NCBI GenBank assembly: GCA_030597865.1
Contig: JAUVQZ010000004.1
Coordinates: 1-32,371, forward strand
Length of the DNA: 32,371 nt
Direction of reading: 5' to 3'
From: Pseudomonadota bacterium
GTDB taxonomy: Bacteria > Desulfobacterota > Desulfobulbia > Desulfobulbales > SURF-16
The position numbers and the translations under genes were made by a program. Below the pieces are notes generated by a model that saw nothing but the letters and a program-made list of their open reading frames with translations, made no database searches and was not told where the DNA came from. Below are positions 7,663 to 15,249 of this stretch, one piece after another (positions within the stretch are counted from its first letter, which is position 1; each line of letters starts with the position of its first letter).

Positions 7663-7860
7663 TTAGCAACCTTCGATGGCCTTTTGTTTTTTTGCCGCCT
7701 TTATTATTACCTTTACCTTATCACCAATTTTAAAGGATTCTGCCTTGGTGCCGCAATCAAGGGTGATGACTTCGCCATTGACAGCGGTAACCGTACATCT
7801 TGCCTTTGCCGCCAAGGCCTGGCTTGAGGTAGTTGCCAGGGCCAGCTTAGGGTAAATGTT
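7663..7860 (-). pseudogene. Small exported protein lacking a normal start codon
   Basis: The minus strand has an open frame ending at the TAA at 7665-7663. It reads KLALATTSSQALAAKARC then TVTAVNGEVITLDCG, IGDKVKVIIKAA and ends KKQKAIEGC. This is a typical small periplasmic protein: the tail of a signal peptide (ALA-AKA), a beta-barrel-like core with two Cys, and a basic C-terminus. No ATG, GTG or TTG lies at the expected place. The only candidate is a rare ATT (7857-7855), which would give an 18-residue leader. A different frame just upstream reads TFTLS, so one base may have been lost inside the signal peptide. Either a frameshift pseudogene or a non-standard start is possible. It directly follows the triheme cytochrome gene. 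Confidence 0.5.
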
Positions 7861-8308
7861 ACAGGGGTGTGTGGCATCCTTTGCAGGAGGTGGGGCCGGT
7901 GCTGAGGGCCGCTTTTTTCATACTCTTGTGGCAATCGAGGCAGAGGGTATGCATATATTTTTTGACGCCCCCGGCATTAACTACCTCCTCGGCCTGTCTC
8001 TGCTTGGTCGTCTCGGAACGAATATCCCCACCACTCTCCACCCCTGCATGGCAGGCTGTACAGGTAAACCCATTGTCATAGGGCCTGCTGGCATGGGCGC
8101 TGTTATTGGTAAGATAGGTTGTGGTGTGCTTGGCATGGCTAAAGGCTGGTGCTGATTTACTGTCCTTGCCCATTGCACTTAATGCCGGGTTTGATGCCTG
8201 GAGGTTGATATCGATGGTCTCAGGAATATCAAGGGCCAGACAATGTGTGCTGAGTCCTAAAACCAGGATTGCCGCTGTGAATAATGATGTGGGTACTGTG
8301 TTTTTCAT
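7859..8308 (-). CDS. Periplasmic triheme cytochrome c (c7/c3 class)
   Basis: A 149-residue precursor with a signal peptide of about 25 residues (a hydrophobic stretch ending HCLA). Three heme-binding motifs are visible: CTACH, CLDCH and CKGCH. Additional His residues in FSHAKH may serve as axial ligands, as in class III cytochromes. Three hemes point to the c7 group (PpcA-like) rather than tetraheme c3. Such proteins carry electrons across the periplasm between dehydrogenases or hydrogenases and membrane redox complexes. The spacing between hemes 1 and 2 is longer than in PpcA, so it may be a distinct subtype. It is divergent from the membrane HTH gene at 8535. Confidence 0.85.
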   Translation of the reverse strand: MKNTVPTSLFTAAILVLGLSTHCLALDIPETIDINLQASNPALSAMGKDSKSAPAFSHAKHTTTYLTNNSAHASRPYDNGFTCTACHAGVESGGDIRSETTKQRQAEEVVNAGGVKKYMHTLCLDCHKSMKKAALSTGPTSCKGCHTPL

Positions 8309-8534
8309 GTCCTCTCCTTGGTGGATGGTTGCTCAAGAAAACCTTTCCTTTGTCAACACTCTACGGGTCGGAAAGAAAAAGAAAAAGCTGACATGGGGTG
8401 ATATGGGGTGTAAGGGTAGGGCGATGTCAGGTCTAAATCTCGTAAGTTCAATGGGTTATGGATGTCTGTGTCGGGTGGTGTTGGGATGGGGCCTGGGAAA
8501 TCCTGCTTGAAAAAACCCTGTGAAGGCGTAATAT

Positions 8535-9491
8535 GTGGCGAAATTATCAACCCAAAAAAATGAAAAAACATCCTTGAAAGATAAAGCTCCCGCATCAGCT
8601 CTCACCATGGTCCGTATTGATGGCAGCCTTGTTCGCCAACTGCGCGAAGAAAAGGGGTTGACCCAGCTCTACCTTGCCACTGCCGTGGAGGTAACCACGG
8701 ACACCGTTTCCCGCTGGGAAAACAGGCATTATCAATCCGTTAAAATGGAAAACGCCCAGCGGCTGGCTGAGGCCCTGGGGCTAGAGCTTGGGGCCATCCT
8801 TGAGGCCGAGCATGGGAGTGATCATACAGAAGTCACTGCACCAGAAGGGACTCCCCTGCCCGCTGGCAATGGAAAAAAACAGCCTGCCCTGCTTCTGCCT
8901 TTGCTGGCCCTCCTCTTTATATTCCTCGCCTCTGTTGTCTACCTCTGGCTGCAGGAGCCGACGCCGGAAATTACCCTTGAGGCAACCCGGAAAACTCCCA
9001 GCCATGCCATGCCCGGCTATCCCTTCCCCGTGTTGATCACGGTTGAGACCATGTCTCCCCCCCTTTCCGTGGTGATTAAGGAGATCCTGCCGGCCCACGT
9101 CCGGATAACATCCTCCTCCGCCACCCTGCAGCCCGTGGACAGGGCTGAGTTGAAATGGATTGTCAAACATATGGCAGGCCAGCAGCGTTTTGGCTATATG
9201 GTCATGGCCTCCGGCAGGGAGAGTCTCCATTTTCAAGGTTCGGTGACCACCAGGGCGGGCCGGAAAAAGGAGGTTGTCATCGCTGGCAGGCAGTCCTTGG
9301 TCATGGCTCCCTATCACTGGGCGGACAGCAACCAAGACGGCATCATCAGTGACGATGAGATCCTGGTGGTCTATGACGATTTTGATGATGTTGCCGGTCT
9401 AAACGTGGATGTGGAGCTGGTGGAGGAGATGTGGATGGGCAGTGGCTATAGCTGGAATAAGGCGAAGGGACTCTTTGAGGTCATTCCGTAA
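8535..9491 (+). CDS. Membrane-anchored XRE-family regulator with periplasmic EF-hand loop
   Basis: A 318-residue protein with GTG start, AAGGCG ribosome site seven bases upstream. Residues ~30-90 form an XRE-type helix-turn-helix (VRQLREEKGLTQLYLATA, then TTDTVSRWENRHYQSV). After a Gly/Pro-rich linker there is one membrane helix at ~118-139. The remaining ~180 residues should lie outside the membrane. They include a canonical 12-residue EF-hand calcium loop at 264-275 (DSNQDGIISDDE). The topology resembles RodZ, but the HTH keeps features of DNA binding. I read it as a possible one-component membrane transcription factor sensing calcium or envelope state; this is inference. It sits alone between divergent and convergent neighbours. 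Confidence 0.8.
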   Translation: MAKLSTQKNEKTSLKDKAPASALTMVRIDGSLVRQLREEKGLTQLYLATAVEVTTDTVSRWENRHYQSVKMENAQRLAEALGLELGAILEAEHGSDHTEVTAPEGTPLPAGNGKKQPALLLPLLALLFIFLASVVYLWLQEPTPEITLEATRKTPSHAMPGYPFPVLITVETMSPPLSVVIKEILPAHVRITSSSATLQPVDRAELKWIVKHMAGQQRFGYMVMASGRESLHFQGSVTTRAGRKKEVVIAGRQSLVMAPYHWADSNQDGIISDDEILVVYDDFDDVAGLNVDVELVEEMWMGSGYSWNKAKGLFEVIP

Positions 9492-9526
9492 GAGTTCACC
9501 CGCGGCTGGAAACCAGGTGTAACTCT
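9491..9526. repeat. Hairpin after the HTH gene
   Basis: AGAGTTCACC and GGTGTAACTCT form a stem with one bulge and a 15-base loop, beginning at the stop codon of the HTH gene. There is no T-run, so it may protect the mRNA 3' end rather than terminate. Confidence 0.5.
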
Positions 9527-9531
9527 GGACT

Positions 9532-9627
9532 GTAAAAGTTCAGCAGTGCACCCCAAGGGCACTCGAAGTCTTCGCTTATCTGCGAGACTCCGAAATGGGA
9601 GAAGATGAGGTGCTGCTGAACTTTTAC
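9532..9627. repeat. 96-base palindromic element (MITE-like or structured RNA)
   Basis: Terminal arms GTAAAAGTTCAGCA(GT)GCACC and GGTGCTGCTGAACTTTTAC are complementary over about 19 bases with a two-base bulge. The interior forms another hairpin (AGTCTTCGC-TTATCT-GCGAGACT). The whole sequence can fold as one long stem on either strand. It fills the gap between two convergent genes and ends one base before the stop codon of the minus-strand gene. No transposase is present, so it could be a non-autonomous repeat or a bidirectional 3' end structure. Confidence 0.65.
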
Positions 9628-9628
9628 G

Positions 9629-9799
9629 TCATTCCTTAGGGCTGAAGAGCTGGCATTCCATGCCGGAATTTTTGAAGACCACCAGGGCCGGGGCCTGCTT
9701 TGACTTGAAACCCATGGCCTGACAGGCATATGGGGTGGCTGACTCGTGGGTGATGGAAAAGTGGCGGCATTTAAAACAGTTTGGCCTTTTGCTGCTCAT
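9629..9799 (-). CDS. Small conserved Cys-rich protein
   Basis: A 56-residue protein starting MSSKRPNCFKCRHF, with CFKC at the N-terminus and further Cys in PYACQAMGF and GMECQLF. The four-cysteine layout suggests a zinc- or metal-binding knuckle. Very similar small ORFs ending in GMECQLF are common in this bacterial group (from memory), but I know of no established function. The ATG overlaps the stop of the upstream activase gene by four bases (ATGA), so the pair is translationally coupled. It is the last gene of the minus-strand unit that begins with crcB. Confidence 0.75.
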   Translation of the reverse strand: MSSKRPNCFKCRHFSITHESATPYACQAMGFKSKQAPALVVFKNSGMECQLFSPKE

Positions 9800-10461
9800 G
9801 GCCAGCCATTTTCCTTCTTTGCCAGCACCGCAAGTCCCTTCAGAAGGACAAAACGGCCCAGGCCCATAACGTCCCCTGGAAAACTTTTGACAAAGAGCGG
9901 GTTGTCGCACAGCCCGCCGGAGAGGTAGAGCCTGTCCGGCTCACCGCTAAAGCGGTAGGCGTTAATGGCAATGGATTTGACAAAACTGGCCACTGCATTT
10001 TCCTCACCGCTGCCAGCGGTAATCTCATCAAAGATCTGGCTCATGCCAAGGACACCGCAGGTCACGGAAAAGGATTTTTTCGGAACCGGCAGCTGATTAT
10101 AGTCAATATTATAATAGCGTCCTAAAAGCTCAATGGTAAAGCCCATTGAGGCCCCGCATTCCGCATTCCACCCCATATCTGCCAGACGTCCCTTCTCATA
10201 GCGGACAAATTTTATATCGCGACTGCCGCAGTCAAGCAGGGTGAAGTCTTCCTCATCGATGAGGTGCTCGCCACCCCGGGCCAGGGCGGTCAGTTCATTG
10301 ATATAATGGTCGGTAAAGCGCGTGCCGTTATGGCCGGTGGCCATATCCACCCGCAACTCCCGGCTGATGTTTTTGGCAGGTTCAAGATAGGGGGTAGGAT
10401 TGGCGGCGGCCAGGTCGATAAATTTGGCATAGGTGGTGCCAAAATCAGCAAGAAGCATCAT
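9796..10461 (-). CDS. 2-hydroxyacyl-CoA dehydratase-type activase ([4Fe-4S] ASKHA ATPase)
   Basis: A 221-residue protein of the BadF/BadG/BcrA/HgdC family. The ASKHA phosphate loop is LLADFGTTYAKF, a second loop is FTLLDCGSRDIKFV (compare DIGGQDxK), and the family's cluster cysteines are both present: AECGASMGFTIELLG (compare NDKCAAGTGRFLE) and VTCGVLGMSQIFDEI (compare CTVFAESE). A late LYLSGGL loop completes the fold. By family knowledge a homodimer holds one [4Fe-4S] cluster and uses ATP hydrolysis to push an electron into a partner dehydratase or reductase. The family norm is ~260 residues; this one is slightly short. No HgdA/B partner is in the window. The start ATGATG overlaps the end of the interrupted gene upstream. 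Confidence 0.82.
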   Translation of the reverse strand: MMLLADFGTTYAKFIDLAAANPTPYLEPAKNISRELRVDMATGHNGTRFTDHYINELTALARGGEHLIDEEDFTLLDCGSRDIKFVRYEKGRLADMGWNAECGASMGFTIELLGRYYNIDYNQLPVPKKSFSVTCGVLGMSQIFDEITAGSGEENAVASFVKSIAINAYRFSGEPDRLYLSGGLCDNPLFVKSFPGDVMGLGRFVLLKGLAVLAKKENGWP

Positions 10462-11236
10462 AGACCCCCGATAGTTCGAGAAAGGCCTGGATCTTGGCCC
10501 GGACAGAGCTGCCCGCAGTGATATCGCAGTCGAGGAAAAGTGCCCTGGGGTGTTGGCTGGCCAGATGTTTGGCCAGGGCCGTCTTGGCGCAGAATGACTG
10601 GGCAAAAAAGATGGTGGGCAGGGCGGGGTTGAAGTGGGATTCAAGCTCCAGGTCTGCCGGGGTCTTATTTTCCATGCAGCGGCTCCAGCCATAGACATGG
10701 GTGGTGTCGGGAAAGAGGCTCAGCATGGAGAAATCACGGGGTGGCACGCCCCAGAAGCCGGCGGTTGCCTGGCAGGCCGGTAGCTGCCCATGGCCGGCCG
10801 TGGTCTGGATGGATGTGCATATCCGTTCAATTTTTTCCGGCAGGGCCAGTTCTGCCTTGCAGAGGGGGGTGCCAAAGGGAGTTGCTTCTATGTTTCTCGT
10901 CGTCATAACAGGGATTGCCAGCCGGTCTGCCAGGATGGTGGCAACATGGAGGGCGCAGTCGCATTAGCCCGGGCCCACGTCAATGACAATGGCCTGCAGG
11001 TCAAGATGAAAGCTGTTCATCACCACGGTGCGCAGGATGGCGCAGTAGACCCTGGGCAGGTAGAGGATGGTCTCCTCCATGTCCCGTTTGACAATGCTTT
11101 CATCAAGGTCAAAAATGGTTGCCCGCTTCTTTTCCAGGAGGGCCATGACCGGCAGGGGGGGGACACCGACAATGCCCACAGGGGCCCCGGGGGGTAAGGT
11201 CTCAAGAAATGAGATGTCATTGGGGCAAGGTCGCAT
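10445..11236 (-). pseudogene. Unrecognised protein gene interrupted by an in-frame TAA
   Basis: One continuous minus-strand frame of 263 codons runs from the ATG at 11236 to the stop at 10445, with a single TAA at 10966-10964. Before it come 90 residues (from MRPCPNDISFLETLP to AIVIDVGPG). After it the same frame continues CDCALHVATILADRLAIPV, then MTTRNIEATPFGTPLCKAE and later HVYGWSRCMENKTPADLELE. Both halves look like one protein in composition. The next in-frame Met (10906) has no ribosome site. I do not recognise the family. It is Cys-rich (about ten Cys) and overlaps the activase gene, which suggests a partner of that activase. It could be a recent nonsense mutation, a sequencing error, or a true split. 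Confidence 0.65.
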
Positions 11237-11239
11237 TAC

Positions 11240-12319
11240 TCAGCCTCCCTGGTTCATGCGGAAAGTCCAAACGGTACCTAAGAAGGTGAGGCCACAATGA
11301 ATTGACCAGGCCGCTGCCATGGGGCCTAAGACGCCGGTCTGGGCCATGGATTGCAAGGTTGACCAGATGCCCCAGAAGACAAAGGCCAGGCAACAGCTCA
11401 GGGGGATGGCAACGGTGAGGTCACGGCCCCAGCGTTGATGGACGTGGATGGTGAGGGGGATGGCAAAGATGAGCAGGGGTATGCCAAGAAAAATAAAGGA
11501 GAGGCGGGCGTAAAGATCTAGTATGCCAGTCATAATACCCTCTTGCCTGGCCTTTTTTGCCCTGTGCCAGAGAAAGGTGAGGGAATGCTCATCGGCCCGG
11601 AAAATGGGGGCAAAAAACTCCTCTGGTCCCTCCTTGAGGTGGACCTGGCGCTCATCAAAGGTGGTAATGGCATAGCCCCCTTGCTGGGTGAGGGATTTCT
11701 GCAGGCCATTATTGAGGTGCCAGCCTCCCTCATATCGACCCTGTTCCGCTGTCAGAAAGTTTGTCAGGGTGTGTTTGTCATCCCAGGCCGAATAAATCAG
11801 ACCCTGATAGGTATTGTTGTCCTTACTGAGTCGAAAGCTGTAGATGCCTTCCGAGCCCCGGTAAAAGATACGGCCGGCCTGGACGATGCCGCTGGTGGTC
11901 GGCTCTTTGATAATCGTGTACCAGATTTTATTTGTTTTGCTGGTGGTAATGGGCAGGAGCCATTGGGCCATGGCCATGGTGAGCATGGTAAGAAGCAGAG
12001 AGGCCAGGACCACCGGCGCAATGATACGCACCAGGCTGATGCCGCCGGCATTAAGGGCCATGGCCTCACGGTTATGGTTGAGGATTCCCAGGGTGATGAT
12101 CCCGGCCAGGAGAATGGATACCGGTGAAAGTTGATAATAGATGCCTGGGATTTTCATGATAAAAAACCGCAGGGCAAAGCCAATGGTCTGGCCCTTTTCA
12201 GTGAAGCGGTCAATCTGTTCGAAAAAATCGATGAGCAGATAGAGGGAAAGGAGCCCCCCCAAGACCATGAGCAGGTTCCAGAAAAACTGTCTGAAGATAT
12301 AGCGGTCAAGGAGATTCAT
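11240..12319 (-). CDS. lptG: LptG/LptF-family lipopolysaccharide export permease
   Basis: A 359-residue inner-membrane protein of the YjgP/YjgQ family. It begins MNLLDRYIFRQFFWNLLMVL, the standard start of this family, with three N-terminal membrane helices, a periplasmic jellyroll of about 150 residues (AGRIFYRGSEGIYSFRL, YEGGWHLNNG), and three C-terminal helices. LptF and LptG form the membrane part of the ABC exporter that extracts lipopolysaccharide and hands it to LptC/LptA. The start ATG at 12319 is chosen over an upstream one because it gives the family N-terminus. Five bases separate it from the crcB stop. No lptF partner is adjacent. Confidence 0.9.
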   Translation of the reverse strand: MNLLDRYIFRQFFWNLLMVLGGLLSLYLLIDFFEQIDRFTEKGQTIGFALRFFIMKIPGIYYQLSPVSILLAGIITLGILNHNREAMALNAGGISLVRIIAPVVLASLLLTMLTMAMAQWLLPITTSKTNKIWYTIIKEPTTSGIVQAGRIFYRGSEGIYSFRLSKDNNTYQGLIYSAWDDKHTLTNFLTAEQGRYEGGWHLNNGLQKSLTQQGGYAITTFDERQVHLKEGPEEFFAPIFRADEHSLTFLWHRAKKARQEGIMTGILDLYARLSFIFLGIPLLIFAIPLTIHVHQRWGRDLTVAIPLSCCLAFVFWGIWSTLQSMAQTGVLGPMAAAWSIHCGLTFLGTVWTFRMNQGG

Positions 12320-12323
12320 GGCC

Positions 12324-12710
12324 TCAGGCTCCGGTTTCCATGAGTCGTCGGGCCAGTAGATAACCGGCAAAGACAAGTAAGACGCCGAGGATGTTACTGG
12401 TCAAGGCATAGACGATAACGGTCTTCACGTCCCCCACCTTGAGCAGTTCCGCCTTTTCCCTGGCAAAGGTGGAAAATGTCGTAAAGGAGCCGAAAAAACC
12501 GGTGAGCAGAAAGAGGCGGTATTCGGCCGCGACTTTGTAATGTTCGAGCAGGGCGCCGCACAGGCCGATGAGAAAGGAGCCGATCATGTTCACGGTAATG
12601 GTGCCAATGGGGAAATTGCCAACGGCAAAGCGCTGGACAAAGATATTGACCCCGTGGCGGCTCGTGGCCCCTAAGCCGCCGCCAAGCATTATGGCAAGTA
12701 TTTCTTTCAT
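12324..12710 (-). CDS. crcB: Fluoride ion channel CrcB/FluC
   Basis: A 128-residue protein with four membrane helices. The family motifs are clear: GGGLGATSRHGV at the N-terminus, GTITVNMIGSFLIG with the pore Asn, and GFFGSFTTFSTFAREK, the Phe-box region that lines the fluoride path. FluC forms a dual-topology homodimer that lets toxic fluoride leave the cell; a single gene copy fits that. It is the first gene of the minus-strand unit crcB-lptG-interrupted gene-activase. I looked for a fluoride riboswitch upstream and could not find one. Confidence 0.95.
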   Translation of the reverse strand: MKEILAIMLGGGLGATSRHGVNIFVQRFAVGNFPIGTITVNMIGSFLIGLCGALLEHYKVAAEYRLFLLTGFFGSFTTFSTFAREKAELLKVGDVKTVIVYALTSNILGVLLVFAGYLLARRLMETGA

Positions 12711-12901
12711 GGCTGATCAGAGGGGGATTTGGTAAGGTGGCCGATTAAAGAAGATGGCAGCATGAAGAGTCTCTGGGGGGCTAAGGTGCCCTGAAATCTG
12801 TTCGGTAAATAAGGGGGCTGGCTGTCTTTTCGCAAAAGCAGCAACCCTGTGTTCGTCGGCCTTTGCCGACAGAAATATCCCTGAAAAAAAGAAAGGAATC
12901 C

Positions 12902-14440
12902 ATGGCGTCCCTTGTCCAGCTTATCACCGTTGATTGCCCGAAGCCAAGCTTGCAAGATAACACAGGTGATATAGATAGACTAAAAAAAAATGTCACGGAA
13001 AAATGTGGAGGCCCTCTGGTCGTGCCCCATGGGGCCATGGCTAGGGTTGCCAAGGCGTTCCGCCAGGCAGGGTTTGCCGGTTCTGCCGTGGTTAATGACC
13101 ACGGCAGCCATTTTGAGCTTGTCGATTTTCTGGGCAAAAAGCCCGATATCCTGCCGGCTGTTGCCCTTGATCTTGGCACCACCCACCTGGAGGCATCCCT
13201 GCTTGATTTGTTGACCGGGGATGTCCTGGCCCAGGCCAATATTGCCAATGGCCAGATTGAATATGGCACCGATATCCTGACCCGTATCCATTTTGCCGCC
13301 ACAGACACGGGATTGCAGACCCTGCAGCAGGGCGTCATTTCCTGTATCAATATCCTCTTTGAACAGCTGAGCACGGGGGCGGATATCTCACCCTGTGACC
13401 TGCGCGCCCTTGCGGTTTCCGGCAACACCACCATGGTCCATTTTCTGTTACAGATCGATCCGGCCACCCTCTGCCGTGAGCCCTATATTCCCCTGGTTAA
13501 TAGCCCTGATATCTGTCATGGCAGGGACCTTGGTCTTGCCATGGATGGTTGGGCGCCGGTCTGGATTATGCCCAGTGTGGGCAGCTATTTTGGCGGCGAT
13601 CTCATCTCTGGGATCATTGCCAGTGGCCTTGATGATCGAGCGGGGATTGCCATGCTCATTGATGTGGGCACCAATGCCGAGGTGGTTCTTGGCAATGGGG
13701 AGTGGCTCATTGCCTGTGCCGGTGCTGCCGGACCGGCCCTGGAGGGTGGAATTGCCAAAATGGGCATGCGGGCCGGGCCAGGGGCCATTGATAAGGTCCG
13801 CATTGACCCTGGCATGGGCCAGGTATCCTATGAAACCCTTGGCGGCGGGAGGCCTGTGGGGATTTGCGGTTCCGGCATTATCGATTTGGTGGCTGCCCTC
13901 TATCTGGCCCGGATAATTGATGTGCGCGGCAAGTTCCAGCGGAAGTTTGGCGGCGACCGGCTCATTGACGGTCCGGATGGCCCGGCATTTGTGGTGGCCC
14001 CTGCCAGGGAGGCCGCCGGCAATCAGCCCGTCACCTTTACCCAGGTTGATCTTGATGCCATGATGCGCTCCAAGGCGGCCATGTATTCCATTCTGACCAC
14101 CCTCATCGCCCAGGTTGGCCTCGAGTTCACAGACCTGGAGCAGATTTTTGTGGCCGGCTCCTTTGGTAAGCATATTGATCCCCGCCAGGCCATTACCTTG
14201 GGTATGATGCCGGATCTGCCCCTGCATGTGTTTAATCCCATCGGCAACAGTTCCCTGGCCGGTGCTGAAGAGGTGCTGCGTAGCCGCCAGAGTAGAGAGC
14301 GTTGTCTGGCCCTGCCGGGGAAGATCACCTACCTGGAGCTCAACGTCAACCAGGAGTTCATGATCCGTTTTTCCGGTTGCCGTTTTATCCCCCATACCGA
14401 TCCATCCCTTTTTCCCTCAGTACCTGTTTTTTCCGATTAG
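12902..14440 (+). CDS. RACE-type ASKHA protein (DUF4445) lacking the N-terminal ferredoxin domain
   Basis: A 512-residue protein from the ATG at 12902 (AAAGGAA ribosome site). It begins with the linker domain ITVDCPKPSLQDNTGDIDRL, which in RACE/RamA-type proteins follows a [2Fe-2S] ferredoxin domain. That ferredoxin domain is absent: there is no CxxxxCxxC cluster at the start. The ASKHA ATPase core is intact (VALDLGTTHLEASLLDL, VSGNTTMVHFLL, MLIDVGTNAEVVLG, PVGICGSGIIDLVAALYLA, IFVAGSFGKHID). RACE proteins use ATP to reduce inactive Co(II) corrinoid proteins of methyltransferases. Without its own ferredoxin it would need an external electron donor. No corrinoid protein or methyltransferase is nearby. 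It is divergent from crcB. Confidence 0.85.
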   Translation: MASLVQLITVDCPKPSLQDNTGDIDRLKKNVTEKCGGPLVVPHGAMARVAKAFRQAGFAGSAVVNDHGSHFELVDFLGKKPDILPAVALDLGTTHLEASLLDLLTGDVLAQANIANGQIEYGTDILTRIHFAATDTGLQTLQQGVISCINILFEQLSTGADISPCDLRALAVSGNTTMVHFLLQIDPATLCREPYIPLVNSPDICHGRDLGLAMDGWAPVWIMPSVGSYFGGDLISGIIASGLDDRAGIAMLIDVGTNAEVVLGNGEWLIACAGAAGPALEGGIAKMGMRAGPGAIDKVRIDPGMGQVSYETLGGGRPVGICGSGIIDLVAALYLARIIDVRGKFQRKFGGDRLIDGPDGPAFVVAPAREAAGNQPVTFTQVDLDAMMRSKAAMYSILTTLIAQVGLEFTDLEQIFVAGSFGKHIDPRQAITLGMMPDLPLHVFNPIGNSSLAGAEEVLRSRQSRERCLALPGKITYLELNVNQEFMIRFSGCRFIPHTDPSLFPSVPVFSD

Positions 14441-14903
14441 GTAAGGATCTGTAACTATCCAGCGTATTAGCTGTTTAGGCTGTAGGTGCCCCGCCGGAGA
14501 TAAGCGTAGACTTCGAATCCTTTGGGTGCTATGAGGTGAAGATGATTCTTAGCCTTTGCTCTGTTTTTCAAGCCATATGATTCATGAGCCTTGTTATCAT
14601 AGATGATAAAAGATTCTTTCCTGCGTTTTGACTAACAGCCTTTAGCCTTCAGCCTAAACAACCTGAATAGATATCGTTTTTCTATCTTTCCCTTGCTTTT
14701 TCGAATTGCCGATTTGTATGATTGGAGAGGATTGATTGGGTCAGGGCCTGTCTGCCAGGCCCCTTGCAACTTTTGGGGGCTTTGACTATTATCCACTTCT
14801 TAAGAAGTCCGAGTTCGCCCGCCTTTTATTCGTCCAGGGCGTTTTGCGGCGCTAGAGATTTTTTTGCTATTCAGCAAGTTTGAACTATGGAGAGTCGGCT
14901 GCA
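14441..14903. other. Gene-free stretch with inverted repeats
   Basis: This 463-base region has no convincing gene on either strand. It holds an inverted repeat pair (14469-14486 and 14646-14664) and a separate perfect hairpin GGGCCTG-TCTGC-CAGGCCC (14744-14762). The hairpin lacks a T-run. The base composition between is AT-richer than the surrounding genes. Confidence 0.6.
14469..14664. repeat. Inverted-repeat pair enclosing ~160 bases
   Basis: AGCTGTTTAGGCTGTAGG at 14469-14486 matches the reverse complement of CCTTCAGCCTAAACAACCT at 14646-14664, with 11 bases perfect in the middle and one or two mismatches outside. The enclosed sequence has no ORF. It may be a degenerate non-autonomous element; no target duplication could be confirmed. 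Confidence 0.45.
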
Positions 14904-15218
14904 ATGAGTGAAGATAAACCAAATTTGATAACCTGTGTCGTTCAACGGGGCGAGGCTGACAAGGTGGTGGATGCCGCTCTGGATGCCGGGGCAGAAGGGG
15001 CAACAATCTATTTCGGGCGGGGGCGTGGAGTACGGGAACGGATGGGTTTTCTTGGCCGCTTTATTAAGCCGGAGAAAGAGGTCATCCTTATTATCACCCG
15101 GCAAGACCAGACAGATGCCGTCTTTGATGCGGTGCGGGTTGCTGCTAAGTTGAATGATCAGGGGACTGGGTTTGCCTTCCTCCATAAGCTTGATCGTGCC
15201 ATTGGTTTTTTGTCTTGA
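14904..15218 (+). CDS. P-II (GlnB)-like signalling protein
   Basis: A 104-residue protein of the P-II superfamily: LITCVVQRGEADKVVDAAL forms the first strand and helix, GAEGATIYFGRGRGV leads into a T-loop-like segment (RERMGFLGRFIKPEKE), and VILIITRQDQTDAVFDAVR gives the second beta-alpha unit. The C-terminus FAFLHKLDRAIGFL fits P-II-like proteins that associate with membrane transporters rather than classic GlnB, whose T-loop has the uridylylated Tyr51 (absent here). It likely forms a trimer that binds a nucleotide. The next gene, 31 bases downstream, encodes a membrane protein, so the pair probably works together. The ATG at 14904 is chosen because GGAGAG precedes it. Confidence 0.8.
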   Translation: MSEDKPNLITCVVQRGEADKVVDAALDAGAEGATIYFGRGRGVRERMGFLGRFIKPEKEVILIITRQDQTDAVFDAVRVAAKLNDQGTGFAFLHKLDRAIGFLS

Positions 15219-15249
15219 CGATCAATTTGCCTGGAGCTGATTAAAAAAA

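Noticed and set aside
10964-10966. Stop-codon recoding (selenocysteine or pyrrolysine) in the interrupted gene
   Set aside because: The codon is TAA, not TGA or TAG, so neither recoding is expected.
12711-12901. Possible fluoride riboswitch upstream of crcB
   Set aside because: I looked on the minus strand for the conserved GGnGATGGC...GCC pseudoknot pattern and could not find it.
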